In this document: positions 25,929 through 35,137 of the stretch, in pieces
Layout of the letters: the number at the start of each line of letters is the position of its first letter
How positions within the stretch are numbered: the stretch's first letter is position 1
Assembly (NCBI RefSeq): GCF_002797555.1
Contig: NZ_PGFA01000001.1
Location: 806,001 to 870,000, forward strand
Source of the DNA: Hymenobacter chitinivorans DSM 11115
Lineage (GTDB): Bacteria; Bacteroidota; Bacteroidia; Cytophagales; Hymenobacteraceae
Length of the DNA: 64,000 bases
Direction of reading: 5' to 3'
Position numbers and translations under genes: made by a program
Notes under the pieces: model-generated
Told to the model about the DNA's origin: nothing
Database searches by the model: none
Seen by the model: only the letters and a program-made list of their open reading frames with translations

Positions 25929-27170
25929 TTAGCGCTGCTCCTGGTGCATCCACTCCAGCAACTCGTCGAAGGTGGCCAATAGTTCGGCTTGGCCGGCTTC
26001 GGGCTCGTCGGCGAGGCGGCGCTCAAACACTTCCCGCTCGGTAAAGTCGTGCAGGCTGGGGGTGAGCGGGGCTTCGTCGGCCTCCTCGCCCAGGGCCCGC
26101 AGCGTGACCAGCCGGAAGTGGCGGCGCGACAAGACCTCAATGTGCTTGCGGTCGAGCTGCTCGATGGTTTTGAGCAGCTGCTCGGCCACTTCCAGCTGAG
26201 TTAGCTCCGAGCGTACTTCCACATCCACCCAGGCTGGCAGCCGGAAGCCGGCGTTGTCGTAGGTGGTCAGGGCGGTAATTACTTCGGCCAGGTCGCCGTG
26301 GAAGCGGGCCAGCCGCCGCGTGCCCGGCACCAGCATGGCCTCCAGGTTTTGCAGCTTGCCCTCGGCAAAATCGAGCAGCAGAATTTCCTTGGGATGGTCA
26401 ATTTCCGAGAAGGACAGCGGAATCGGGGAGCCGCTGTAGCGGATATGCTCCCGGCCGCCCACGCGCTGGGGCCGGTGCAAGTGGCCCAGGGCTACGTAGT
26501 CGAAGATGGTCGGGAAATGGTCGGCTGTGACCTGGCCCAGATTGCCCACGTGAATGGTCCGCTCGGAGTCGGAAGGGGCGGCCCCGGCGGCGTAGAGGTG
26601 GCCGGTGGCCAGCACTGGCAGCCCCAGATCCTTGAGCTGCCACACCCGCTCCACTTCGGCCACGCGGGCGTAGTGGTCGGCAATGCCCTGCTTAATACGG
26701 GCCTCGCGCTCCTCCGCCGACTCGCCCGGCACCGACAGGCGCACGTCCCGGTCGCGCAGGAAGGGCACGGCGCACACCACCAGGCCGGGCTTGCCCTGGG
26801 CATCATCGAGCACCAGCACCTGGTCGTCGAAGCAGTCGGGCACGCAGCCTACTACGTGCACGCGCAGGTGGCGCAGCAGGCGGGCCGGGGCGTTGAGCGT
26901 GGCCGGGGAGTCATGGTTGCCGCCCACCACCACAATGTCGCGGCAGCCGGTGCCGCGCATGTTCAGCAAAAACGAGTAGTAAAGCTCCAGGGCCTGGTTG
27001 GAGGGTGAGCCGGTATCAAAAACGTCGCCGGCAATGACCAGTACTTCCACCTGCTGCTCGCGCACCACCTCCACCAGCCACTCCAGAAAGTAGCGGTGCT
27101 CGTCGGTGCGTTCGTGGCCGCTGATGAAGCGTTGGCCCAGGTGCCAGTCGGCGGTGTGTAGTACGCGCAT
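25929..27170 (-). CDS. sbcD: Exonuclease SbcCD subunit D (Mre11-like nuclease)
   Basis: SbcD is the Mn-dependent phosphoesterase subunit of SbcCD. The 413-residue product shows the calcineurin-like motifs in order: HTADWHLGQ, GDVFDTGSPSNQA, VGGNHDSPATL, TGHLYAAG and ALGHLHRPQ, followed by the C-terminal capping domain. ATG 27170 was chosen rather than TTG 27179, because the TTG lies inside a TATCTTTG promoter box only 6 nt upstream of the ATG. The transcript would therefore be almost leaderless and continue into sbcC. Confidence 0.95.
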   Translation of the reverse strand: MRVLHTADWHLGQRFISGHERTDEHRYFLEWLVEVVREQQVEVLVIAGDVFDTGSPSNQALELYYSFLLNMRGTGCRDIVVVGGNHDSPATLNAPARLLRHLRVHVVGCVPDCFDDQVLVLDDAQGKPGLVVCAVPFLRDRDVRLSVPGESAEEREARIKQGIADHYARVAEVERVWQLKDLGLPVLATGHLYAAGAAPSDSERTIHVGNLGQVTADHFPTIFDYVALGHLHRPQRVGGREHIRYSGSPIPLSFSEIDHPKEILLLDFAEGKLQNLEAMLVPGTRRLARFHGDLAEVITALTTYDNAGFRLPAWVDVEVRSELTQLEVAEQLLKTIEQLDRKHIEVLSRRHFRLVTLRALGEEADEAPLTPSLHDFTEREVFERRLADEPEAGQAELLATFDELLEWMHQEQR

Positions 27171-27176
27171 AGAGTT

Positions 27177-27184
27177 CAAAGATA
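27177..27184 (-). promoter_or_regulatory. TATCTTTG -7 box abutting the sbcD start
   Basis: An exact TAnnTTTG with a 6-nt gap (AACTCT) to the ATG. It decides the start codon of sbcD and implies a leaderless or near-leaderless mRNA. Confidence 0.6.
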
Positions 27185-27223
27185 CTAGCTCCCGTATCGG
27201 TTCCCGCAGCGGGGCACAGAGGA

Positions 27224-27275
27224 AAAAAACGCGGAGGCCCGCAGAGCACGACCTCCGCGAACCTCCGCGTTTTTT
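27224..27275 (-). terminator. Terminator after the MBL-rhodanese gene
   Basis: AAAAAACGCGGAGG at 27224 pairs with CCTCCGCGTTTTTT at 27262. An additional CCTCCGCG copy lies in the loop and could compete for pairing. Confidence 0.7.
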
Positions 27276-27301
27276 CTCTGGCTTCGCTGCCAGGATACTA
27301 A

Positions 27302-28678
27302 CTAGTGGACCGCCTGCTTCTGGAAGTCCGTAATAGCGTCGCTCAGGTCATAAATTTCGGCGCCGGGCAAGGCGGCTTCGAGGATGCTGCTGCCCGCGGC
27401 CGAGCGGTAGCCGCCGGCGCAGTGCACCAAGATGGGCTTGGTGGTGGGCACTTCGTGGGCCCGCTCCCGCAGCTCGGGCAGCGGAATCACCAGGGCGTCG
27501 GCAAAAACGGGTTGTTTGGCCTCGGTGTAGTTGCGGATATCAACGATGGTAAAGTCTTCGGGATGCTCCCGCACGTGCGTCACATCGGCCACCGGGCTGG
27601 TAGCAGGCAGCACCGAGGGCGTGAGCAGCGCGCCTTTGATGTTGGCCTCGTAGCCGATTTTGGCGGCCTTGCGAATCGCGGTGTCCAGGGCAATCTGCGA
27701 GTCGGCAATGAGGTAGAACGGCTCGTTGGGACCCACTACCGAGCCCAGCCAGGTTTCAAACTTGCCGCCGTCCTGCAGGTTGATGGCCCCTGGTACGTGG
27801 CCCTGCTTAAACTCGGCCTGGGGGCGGGTGTCGATAATAACCACCCCGTTTTCCAGGGCCGCATTGGGCTGCAGGCGGGGCACGGCCCGAATGCTGTCTT
27901 CGAAGGGCAGGGCGCCCTGCTTGTTGAGCTGCACGTCGTGGCCAAAGTACTTGGGCACGAAGGGTTGATCTTCGAGCAGCACTTTTACAAACTCCTGCTC
28001 GCTCATGGGCTGCAGGGCGTAGTTGGTTTTAAGCTCCTTACCGATGGTGCTGTCCAGATCGGTGCTGGTGGTTTTGCCGCAGAGGCTGCCCGGACCGTGG
28101 GCTGGGTACACCCGCGTGGAGGCGGGCAGGGTCATGAGCTTGTTGCGGGTACTGTGGTACATCTGGGCGGCCAGCTCCTCGCGCTTGTGGCCACCCACCA
28201 GCTCGTTTTCCCGCAGATCAGGCCGGCCCACGTCGCCCACGAAGAGCGTGTCGCCGGTAAATACGGCCCGGGTCTGGGCCATATCGTCAATAAGCAAAAT
28301 CGAGATGCTGTCGGGGGAGTGGCCCGGGGTGTTGATGGCGTGCAGCTCCACGCTGCCCAACGTTATCCGGTCGCCGTCGTCGAAGGGGCGGTGGGGGTAG
28401 CTGGCCTTTACCAGCTTGCTGCAGTAAATAACAGCGTCGGTTTCCTGTGCTATTTCCAGGTGCGACGACACAAAATCAGCGTGCGGGTGAGTCTCAATAA
28501 CGGCCACAATGGCGGCCTCGTGCTCATCGGCGAAATCGTAATACTGCTGCGGGTCCCGGGCTGGATCGATGATGGCGACCTGGCGGCCGCAGCGGATGGC
28601 GTAGCTGGCGTGGGCCAGACCCTTATCGTAGAATTGCTGAATCTGTACCGACGCGGTACTACTGGGAAGCGGACTCAT
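27302..28678 (-). CDS. MBL-fold hydrolase with two rhodanese domains
   Basis: The product has 458 residues. The N-terminal metallo-beta-lactamase domain has ETHPHADFVSSHLEIA (H-x-H-x-D), NTPGHSPDSISI, FTGDTLFVGDVGRPDL and VYPAHGPGSLCG, matching persulfide dioxygenase (ETHE1/BlhP)-like enzymes that oxidise sulfane sulfur. Two rhodanese modules follow (about 255-355 and 365-455). The first reads FYLIADSQ where the active-site Cys would be, so it is catalytically dead; the second keeps Cys in ILVHCAGGYRSA. Role: sulfide/persulfide handling in the cytosol (inference from family). It stands alone between terminators. Confidence 0.88.
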   Translation of the reverse strand: MSPLPSSTASVQIQQFYDKGLAHASYAIRCGRQVAIIDPARDPQQYYDFADEHEAAIVAVIETHPHADFVSSHLEIAQETDAVIYCSKLVKASYPHRPFDDGDRITLGSVELHAINTPGHSPDSISILLIDDMAQTRAVFTGDTLFVGDVGRPDLRENELVGGHKREELAAQMYHSTRNKLMTLPASTRVYPAHGPGSLCGKTTSTDLDSTIGKELKTNYALQPMSEQEFVKVLLEDQPFVPKYFGHDVQLNKQGALPFEDSIRAVPRLQPNAALENGVVIIDTRPQAEFKQGHVPGAINLQDGGKFETWLGSVVGPNEPFYLIADSQIALDTAIRKAAKIGYEANIKGALLTPSVLPATSPVADVTHVREHPEDFTIVDIRNYTEAKQPVFADALVIPLPELRERAHEVPTTKPILVHCAGGYRSAAGSSILEAALPGAEIYDLSDAITDFQKQAVH

Positions 28679-28847
28679 GGGGTGTACGGTTGGTGAGTCG
28701 CCCGGCCTCGAAAAGCAGGCGAATAGGTCAAATATAACAAACGGCGGCGGGAAAGTGCGGTTGAAGTAGCTCTGAATAGCGTAGAATTAATATTAGTCCG
28801 ATTCTGAAAAGCAGTACTTTGGAACCACCGAATTATTTGCTACGCCC

Positions 28848-30269
28848 ATGAGATTCAAACGACTACTTATTCTGCTGCTTAGCGGCACCTGCTGGCTTAG
28901 CGCCCGGGCCCAATCCCCGTGGGAGGCAGTGCCCAGCGCCCCCAATTACTTTACCGACATTCCCGCCGGTAATGTGACTGACTTCAAGTCGCCGCAGCCC
29001 AACGTGGTCTGGGGCATGTTTACCAAGGCGCCCGTACGCGGTTTCTATAGCTCCACAGTTATGCGTACTACGGATAATGGACAGACCTGGGAGCAGCAGC
29101 AAGTAGCGGGGGGGACATTCACAACTCCAGCCAGCGGTACTTTCGCCGGTAACCTGTTTGCCTTGAATGACCAGCGGGCGTGGTTGATTACCCGAGACGC
29201 CGTTTCGGGCACTCGTACGCTGCTCCGCACGACGGCCGGACCCGCTAATTTCAGCGTGGTGGCGGCCGCCTTGCCCGCGGCTTTCGACCGGGTCTACTTC
29301 TTCACGCCCACGACCGGCGTGGCCTTCGTGGCCACCGCACCCGGTAGCAGCTGGCAAATCTACCGCACCACCGACGGCGGTAGTACCTGGACGATGGTGG
29401 CGAATACGCCCCAGGCCGTATTGGGTGGCTCTGCCGGCAGCAATGAGGCCCTTCTAAGCACCTATACCCTGTTGGGCAATTCCTTGTGGCTAAGTACTTC
29501 GGGGAATTCAATCCTGCGGACCACTGATGCGGGCCTGACCTGGTCGAGCACGCCCAGCGGCATTAGCCTGACTGGACTGAGCTTTCGGGATGGACTCCAC
29601 GGCCTGGCATTCGGTAATGTTGCCGGCAGCGGCTACGACCCCGTCCCTGGGACCGAGCGACTGTTGCGGACCAGCGACGGGGGCACTTCCTGGACGCCGG
29701 TGGTAACCCAGGGCCCGGTACGCAGCAGGGTCCTAACCGCCATTCCGGGCTCCGCGGGCGTGTATGTCAGCTGGGGCTCTTATTCCATTGATAGTAATTA
29801 TCGTCTGGTAGGAGCTAATCTGTCTATTTCCCGGGACGAAGGTTCAACCTGGCAATCAATTATTGCCGACGAGAATCTTCGCTATTCGCAGCTAGCGGCC
29901 AGCGAGGATGGGAAACTGTGGTTGGCTACTGAGTTTGATTATTCACCCGGCCGCAGTACCTATAACCAGTACATGATTATGCGCTACAAGGGCCCCGCGG
30001 TGTTGAAGTCCGTTTCCGCACAGAAAGTGCTAGCCCTGAGCCTGTACCCTAATCCGACCACGGGCGTGGTGCAGCTGGCTGCCCCGGCCGTGGGTGGTGA
30101 GCAGCTCACCGTGTACGACCTGGCCGGGCGGGTGCAGCAGACGCAGCAGTTGCAAAAAGGGCAGCAGCAGCTTGACTTATCGGACCGGGCGGCTGGTGTC
30201 TACCAGATTCTGCTGACGACGCGGCAAGGCCAGCGCTACACCGAAAAACTGTTGGTGACGGCTCAGTAA
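28848..30269 (+). CDS. T9SS type A sorting-domain protein with photosystem-stability/BNR-like repeats
   Basis: The product has 473 residues with a signal peptide (LLSGTCWLSARA-Q). Residues about 30-380 are a beta-propeller of YCF48/BNR-like blades, each with a tract such as MRTTDNGQTWEQQ, YRTTDGGSTWTMV, LRTTDAGLTWSST and LRTSDGGTSWTPV. The C-terminus (about 395-473) is a T9SS type A sorting domain: LSLYPNPTTGVVQLAAP, LTVYDLAGRV and YTEKLLV. It should be exported by the type IX system and anchored on the surface or released. The propeller probably mediates binding; ligand unknown. Confidence 0.88.
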   Translation: MRFKRLLILLLSGTCWLSARAQSPWEAVPSAPNYFTDIPAGNVTDFKSPQPNVVWGMFTKAPVRGFYSSTVMRTTDNGQTWEQQQVAGGTFTTPASGTFAGNLFALNDQRAWLITRDAVSGTRTLLRTTAGPANFSVVAAALPAAFDRVYFFTPTTGVAFVATAPGSSWQIYRTTDGGSTWTMVANTPQAVLGGSAGSNEALLSTYTLLGNSLWLSTSGNSILRTTDAGLTWSSTPSGISLTGLSFRDGLHGLAFGNVAGSGYDPVPGTERLLRTSDGGTSWTPVVTQGPVRSRVLTAIPGSAGVYVSWGSYSIDSNYRLVGANLSISRDEGSTWQSIIADENLRYSQLAASEDGKLWLATEFDYSPGRSTYNQYMIMRYKGPAVLKSVSAQKVLALSLYPNPTTGVVQLAAPAVGGEQLTVYDLAGRVQQTQQLQKGQQQLDLSDRAAGVYQILLTTRQGQRYTEKLLVTAQ

Positions 30270-30342
30270 AAGTGCATACCCCCGATATGGCCCGGCCAGT
30301 TCTGACGCCTCACCACCCGCCCGGCATATTCAGCCATCATAC

Positions 30343-30379
30343 AAAAAGCCCTTTACCACGCTACTGGTAAAGGGCTTTT
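30343..30379. terminator. Bidirectional terminator
   Basis: AAAAGCCCTTTACC pairs with GGTAAAGGGCTTTT over an 8-nt loop between convergent genes. The stem sequence is nearly the same as the terminator at 3440. Confidence 0.9.
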
Positions 30380-30416
30380 GCATAACAGATAACCGCTTTA
30401 GCGGCTTGAAGCTACT

Positions 30417-31616
30417 TTAGCGGCGGTTTGGTGCGCCACCCTGCCCGGACAGGAAGTAGGCCCGGCGGGCCAGATACACGTCGTTATAGACGCTCGGGTT
30501 CAGAATGGTCTGCAAGGTGCCTTCGAACTGTTTTTGAGCATTCGCTTGCGAAGTGCCCCGGTCACGAGCATACGTTTCGGCCGCTTGGCGAATTTGGTCC
30601 CGCTGGCTGGTAGTTAGCCCGCCGGGAATTCCCCGCTCGAAGCGGGTCAGGATAGCTGAAGCGTCCTGGGAACTGGTGCGGGTACCTGCCTGGGGCCGCT
30701 GGCCCTGCCCGGAAAGGAAGTAGTTGCGGTTGGCTACGTACACATCATTGTAGACGCTGGGGTTCAGAACAGCCTGCAGGGTGCCCTCAAATTGCTGCTG
30801 AGCATTGGCCTGCGAAGTGCCCCGGTCGCGGGCATACGTCTCCGCTGCCTGACGAATTTGGTCGCGCTGGCTGGTGGTCAGTCCACCGGGAATGCCTTGC
30901 TCAAAACGGTTTAGAATCGCTGCTGCCTGCGTGGAGGTCGACTGGTTGGCGCCCCGGCCGGTTCCGGCATTGTTACCGCCACGTGGGGTGCGGCTGAGTT
31001 GGCCCCGGCCCGAGAGGAAATAGTCGCGGTTAGCCAGATACACATCGTTGTAGACGCTCGGATTGAGAATGGTCTGCAAGGTGCCTTCGAACTGCTGCTG
31101 GGCATTGGCTTGCGAGGTAACCCGGTCGCGGGCGTAGGTTTCAGCCGCTTGGCGGATTTGGTCCCGCTGGGTAGTGGTCAGGTCGCCGGGTATGCCCCGC
31201 TCAAAGCGGGTCAGAATGGCCGACGCTTCCTGATTGCCGGTGCGGCTGCCCCCCGATTGGGGCCGCTGGCCCCGGCCCGAGAGGAAGTAATCCCGATTGG
31301 CCAAGTACACGTCGTTATAGACGCTCGGATTGAGGACGGTCTGCAAAACACCTTCAAATTGCTTTTGGGCATTCGCTTGCGAAGTGCCCCGGTCACGGGC
31401 ATACGACTCGGCCGCTTGGCGGATTTGGTCGCGCTGGCTGGTGGTTAGCCCGCCGGGAATGCCTTGCTCAAAACGGTTTAGAATCGCCGCCGCTTGCGTG
31501 GAAGTGCTGCCTTGCTGCACTGTGAAGGCAACGGAAGGGGAGACGGGAGCTGCAAATGCGGGAGCCTGGAGCGCAAACGCTACGAGGAGCTGGGGAAGTA
31601 TGGTGGTAGATTTCAT
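30417..31616 (-). CDS. Secreted protein of four near-identical modules
   Basis: The product has 399 residues with a signal peptide (LLVAFALQAPAFA). The mature protein is four modules of about 77 residues (41-117, 130-206, 229-306, 318-394), joined by Gly/Ser/Arg/Gln linkers of about 12-22 residues. Each module carries ILxRFExGIPG, LTTSQRDQIRQAAE, YARDR-TSQANAQ-QFEG, LNPSVYNDVY and a YFLSG end. Modules 1 and 3 share TQAAAILNRFEQ and modules 2 and 4 share ASAILTRFER, so an A-B pair was duplicated as a unit. No Cys, no catalytic motif. I do not recognise the family. Confidence 0.8.
   Translation of the reverse strand: MKSTTILPQLLVAFALQAPAFAAPVSPSVAFTVQQGSTSTQAAAILNRFEQGIPGGLTTSQRDQIRQAAESYARDRGTSQANAQKQFEGVLQTVLNPSVYNDVYLANRDYFLSGRGQRPQSGGSRTGNQEASAILTRFERGIPGDLTTTQRDQIRQAAETYARDRVTSQANAQQQFEGTLQTILNPSVYNDVYLANRDYFLSGRGQLSRTPRGGNNAGTGRGANQSTSTQAAAILNRFEQGIPGGLTTSQRDQIRQAAETYARDRGTSQANAQQQFEGTLQAVLNPSVYNDVYVANRNYFLSGQGQRPQAGTRTSSQDASAILTRFERGIPGGLTTSQRDQIRQAAETYARDRGTSQANAQKQFEGTLQTILNPSVYNDVYLARRAYFLSGQGGAPNRR
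30435..31496 (-). repeat. Four tandem in-gene repeats (A-B-A-B)
   Basis: Four copies of a module of about 231 bp spaced by 89, 99 and 89 codons. The DNA is highly similar between copies, especially 1 with 3 and 2 with 4, which indicates recent duplication or gene conversion. Confidence 0.9.
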
Positions 31617-32158
31617 GGTCTATTTGTAGAATGGAAAGAAAATTCAGGAGATATCCGGCGCCTTTCAATTGTCATACCAAAAGTAAAAAGCACTACTTCC
31701 TGAGGAGCCGGTTATACGCACGCAATAAATACCAGATGAGTTTGGCCCTGAAAATTCGGGATAAAGGCAGGGACCGTGCTACGGTAGGTGGTGCTGGGTG
31801 CAATGATAAATTGCTGAGGAATAGTTGGTAAAGCGGGTTTTGGGCAAAATTGGCTATTATGAGGTGCTTTTTGGCCATACCTAGGGCTGCCTCCTTCTGC
31901 ATGAGCCGGGAAAGCAACCCATTCGCAACCTCGAAATAGCCGGTGGGGCTTGACCGACAAGAAATAAGGTGGCTCGCAACTACCGCGCGGCCCTGGAAGC
32001 GGGTTCTTGCCCATGACGGGGGCCGCTACCGTGCAACTACCCGGTCGTACTTGGCTCTTTAGGCGGGGAATGCTGATTATCGCCTATATTCGGGCTCCTG
32101 ATACCGGATTTGAAAATTCCATACCTCTCACCTTTCTTTCTTCTCTCTTTTCTATTGT
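31617..32158. other. Intergenic region upstream of the permease
   Basis: A stretch of 542 bp without a convincing gene. A TATATTCG box at 32085-32092, one base off TAnnTTTG, is a candidate promoter for the permease, with a leader of about 60 nt rich in CTTTC/TTCT. The left part is the upstream region of the repeat protein. Short open frames here have no recognisable content. Confidence 0.5.
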
Positions 32159-33715
32159 ATGGCAAATATTTTCGCCAAAAAACCATTGGCCATCCTGCTC
32201 GGGGAAGCCAACTCCTCCAGTGAAGGGGGGCTAAAACGCACCCTGGGGGCGGCCAATCTGGTGGCCCTGGGCGTGGGGGCCATCATCGGCGCCGGCCTGT
32301 TTGTGCGCACGGCCGCCGCGGCGGCCCAAGCCGCCGGGCCGGGCGTGACGCTAGCCTTCATCGTGGCCGCCATCGGCTGCGCGTTTGCCGGGCTGTGCTA
32401 CGCCGAGTTTGCGGCCATGATTCCCATTGCCGGCTCGGCCTACACCTACGCCTACACCACCATGGGCGAATTCGTGGCCTGGGTTATTGGCTGGGCCCTG
32501 ATTATGGAATACGCCCTGGGCGCAGCCACCGTGTCCATTGCCTGGAGCGAATACCTGAATAAGCTCTTGCAGGTCTTTAACGTGCAGATACCGTTCAATC
32601 TGTGTCACTCGCCCTTTGAAGGCGGCGTCATCAACCTGCCGGCCCTGCTGATTGTGGTGGCCCTGAGCTTGTTGCTGATTAAAGGTACCCAGGAATCGGC
32701 TACTTTCAACGCCGTTATTGTGGTGGTGAAAGTGGCTATTGTGTTGATTTTCATTGCTGTAGGCTGGCAGTTCGTTGATCCGGCCAACCACACGCCCTAC
32801 CTGATTCCGGAAAACGCCGAGCCCGTGAAAAACGCGGCCGGGGAAGTAGTGCGCGAGTACTCGGCCTGGAACAAGCACGGCTGGGGCGGTATCCTGGGCG
32901 GAGCAGCCATTGTGTTCTTCGCCTTCATTGGCTTCGATGCGGTGAGCACCGCGGCCCAGGAAGCCAAAAACCCCAAGCGCGACATGCCCATCGGTATTCT
33001 GGGTTCGTTGGCGGTCTGCACGGTGCTCTACATCCTGTTTGGCCACGTGCTGACGGGCGTTGCCAACTGGCGCGAGTTTGCCGACCCGGCTAAGGGCGGT
33101 GAAGCTTCGGTAGCTTATGCTATTAAGGAACACATGCCCGGCTTCGAGTGGCTGAGCACGGCCGTAACCATTGCTATTCTGGCCGGTTTCTCGTCCGTAA
33201 TCCTGGTCATGCTCATGGGCCAGAGCCGGGTGTTTTTCTCTATGGCCAACGACGGGCTGATGCCGAAAGCTTTTGCCGAGCTGCACCCCAAGTTTCACAC
33301 GCCTTATAAGTCGAACCTGGTCCTGCTGGTATTCGTGGGGGCCTTTGCCGCCTTCGTACCCGGCTCCCTGGCCGGTGACTTGACCTCCTTCGGTACCCTG
33401 CTGGCCTTTGTGCTCGTGTCAATTGGGGTGTGGCTGATGCGTAAGTCGGACCCGGCCCAGCCCCGGCCGTTCCGCTCGCCTTTGTCGTCGCCGAGCTTCC
33501 CGTTGGTGCCCATTCTGGGCGCGGCCATTTGCCTGCTGATGATTGCCGCCCTGGACGCCAACACACTGAAGCTGGCCATTGTCTGGATGCTGATTGGCTT
33601 CGTGGTGTACTTTCTCTACGGCAAGAAAAACTCCAAGCTGCAGCAGGGCATCGTGGTGGTGCCTACCGAGCTGGAGGAGCAAGCCTTCATCGAGCCCGAC
33701 GTGCACAACCGCTAA
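32159..33715 (+). CDS. APC-superfamily amino-acid permease
   Basis: The product has 518 residues with about 12 or more transmembrane helices. The APC signature is clear: LGVGAIIGAGLFVRTA in TM1, MIPIAGSAYTYAYTTMGEFVAWVIGWALIM across TM2-3, FFAFIGFDAVSTAAQEAKNP in TM6, and MGQSRVFFSMANDGLMP. This resembles the cationic amino-acid transporter-like YfnA/CAT branch. It imports amino acids by proton symport or exchange at the inner membrane; the exact substrate is not predictable. It is followed by a strong terminator and is probably monocistronic. Confidence 0.92.
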   Translation: MANIFAKKPLAILLGEANSSSEGGLKRTLGAANLVALGVGAIIGAGLFVRTAAAAAQAAGPGVTLAFIVAAIGCAFAGLCYAEFAAMIPIAGSAYTYAYTTMGEFVAWVIGWALIMEYALGAATVSIAWSEYLNKLLQVFNVQIPFNLCHSPFEGGVINLPALLIVVALSLLLIKGTQESATFNAVIVVVKVAIVLIFIAVGWQFVDPANHTPYLIPENAEPVKNAAGEVVREYSAWNKHGWGGILGGAAIVFFAFIGFDAVSTAAQEAKNPKRDMPIGILGSLAVCTVLYILFGHVLTGVANWREFADPAKGGEASVAYAIKEHMPGFEWLSTAVTIAILAGFSSVILVMLMGQSRVFFSMANDGLMPKAFAELHPKFHTPYKSNLVLLVFVGAFAAFVPGSLAGDLTSFGTLLAFVLVSIGVWLMRKSDPAQPRPFRSPLSSPSFPLVPILGAAICLLMIAALDANTLKLAIVWMLIGFVVYFLYGKKNSKLQQGIVVVPTELEEQAFIEPDVHNR

Positions 33716-33734
33716 GTCGCCGCTTCTTACGAGT

Positions 33735-33772
33735 AAAAAGCCCCGCCAGCTAGCTGCTGGTGGGGCTTTTTT
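33735..33772 (+). terminator. Terminator of the permease gene
   Basis: AAAAAGCCCCGCCAGC pairs with GCTGGTGGGGCTTTTT (one wobble) over a short loop, with additional T residues after. Confidence 0.85.
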
Positions 33773-33815
33773 TGTGTAACGGCCCCAAGCCTGAACCGCA
33801 ATTACTTCAGTATAC

Positions 33816-34790
33816 TCAAGCCTTCCGCGCACGACGGGCTTTCTTGGCGGGCTGCAGGTATCGGTCCAGAAAAGCAAACACGTCGGTACTCCACACGTCC
33901 GGGCTGCGGACAAAGCGGTGCCCATCCATGTGGGTAGTGCCCACGGCGGGGTAGATTTTTTCCTCATAAGGCTTGCCCAGGCGCTGCAGCTCCGCCGCCA
34001 GCTCCCGGGTAGGGCCGGTGCTGAAGTCGTTGGCCGCTTGCGCCAGGAAAATGGGCACCCGGGCCTGGGCCACTTTCTGCTTGAGCCAGGCCGCAATCAG
34101 TGGTGACCGGTCCCACACCATGGCACCACCCGCAAAATCGACGGCGGCCCGCAGGCCTACGGCTTGCGTAGCGGCCAATACTGCCTGAATACCGCCGAAG
34201 GAGACCCCCATTACCGCCAAGCGTTTTGGGTCGATGCCGGGTTGCTTTTTCAGGGCAGCCAGGCCCGCCAGCTGGTCGGACAGCTGCTCAGTTTCGTGCA
34301 GGCGAATCAACAGGCGGCTATACTCGTCGGCGGGGCCCGCCTTTTCGGCGCTGTCAAGCAGCGTGCTGATATACCGACCCTGACCCTGCGACAGATACTG
34401 ACCCCGCCGACACGGCAAAAACACGGCGTAGCCATGAGCCAGCAGCACCGGTACTGTGCCCGCCGGACCGTTGCCCGTCAGCTCGCTGCCGTGATTCAAC
34501 ACAATGGCTGGAAACGGTCCCGGACCCGGTGGCCGCCATAGCAGGCCTTTCAAGCGTAGCGAGCCATTGGCGTAGGTGAGGGTGTCGGGCACCGGGGCCG
34601 GTAGCGAAGCCGTAGTAACTAGCACCGGCGTAGTTTGTACCTGGGCCCAACCCGGCGTAGTAGTCGGCAAAAGCAGCCCCAGCCACCAGGCTGCTCGCGC
34701 ACACGACTTCAGGACGAATGCCCCTCGCGGGCGTTGGGCTTCGTGGTGGCTAGCGCCGGGCCGTAGCCTCAGCAGAAGGACGTTTTTCAT
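33816..34790 (-). CDS. Secreted alpha/beta hydrolase (dienelactone-hydrolase-like)
   Basis: The product has 324 residues. A long basic N-region precedes the hydrophobic segment WWLGLLLPTTTPGWAQ, a plausible signal peptide ending near residue 50. The fold motifs are FPAIVLNHGSE (oxyanion region), the nucleophile elbow GVSFGG (Ser near residue 198), an Asp in QAANDFSTGPT and the catalytic His in HMDGHRF. It should hydrolyse an ester or lactone in the periplasm; substrate unknown. It is convergent with the permease and separated from it by a terminator. Confidence 0.82.
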   Translation of the reverse strand: MKNVLLLRLRPGASHHEAQRPRGAFVLKSCARAAWWLGLLLPTTTPGWAQVQTTPVLVTTASLPAPVPDTLTYANGSLRLKGLLWRPPGPGPFPAIVLNHGSELTGNGPAGTVPVLLAHGYAVFLPCRRGQYLSQGQGRYISTLLDSAEKAGPADEYSRLLIRLHETEQLSDQLAGLAALKKQPGIDPKRLAVMGVSFGGIQAVLAATQAVGLRAAVDFAGGAMVWDRSPLIAAWLKQKVAQARVPIFLAQAANDFSTGPTRELAAELQRLGKPYEEKIYPAVGTTHMDGHRFVRSPDVWSTDVFAFLDRYLQPAKKARRARKA

Positions 34791-34912
34791 GGCAGCAAAT
34801 CCAGGGCGGGGCTATGAAGTTGCTGATTAGCAAACAGTATTGCAAAACATAACTATGTGATGCCACAACGTCGGCTACACCTCTGCGGAGAAAGTGGGTA
34901 GCAGAACTAGCG

Positions 34913-35137
34913 CTACTTTTTGGCTTTGGGCACCGCGGCCTTTACCTCACTTTGCAGCTTAAGCACCCGGTCACCGTTTTCCTGCACGATGAGGAAAGCG
35001 GGGTTATCGGGGGTGCCGTTGCGGGTAATTTCAGCTCCTTGCAGCTTACGGGTGACGGATTCCTTGTGGGTTTCTTCGATCTTGCCGGTGGCCGTGCCGG
35101 TGCCATATTTCCAGCTTACTTGGGTGCCTTTGCGCAT
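34913..35137 (-). CDS. DUF2945 (HVA1-type TUDOR-like) small protein
   Basis: The product has 74 residues. The N-terminal KGTQVSWKYGTGTATGKIEE and the following polar strands match DUF2945, a small SH3/TUDOR-like fold named after a fungal hypervirulence-associated protein. The C-terminus is Lys-rich. Bacterial members are soluble and of unknown function. It is divergent from the amidohydrolase gene. Confidence 0.8.
   Translation of the reverse strand: MRKGTQVSWKYGTGTATGKIEETHKESVTRKLQGAEITRNGTPDNPAFLIVQENGDRVLKLQSEVKAAVPKAKK

Noticed and set aside
30435..31496. Four in-gene repeats considered as a CRISPR array or insertion element
   Set aside because: The units are about 230-300 bp, maintain one open reading frame and encode conserved protein modules.
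31712..32014. 100-codon minus-strand frame upstream of the repeat-protein gene
   Set aside because: No domain, irregular composition, and it lies in the intergenic interval without a matching promoter.
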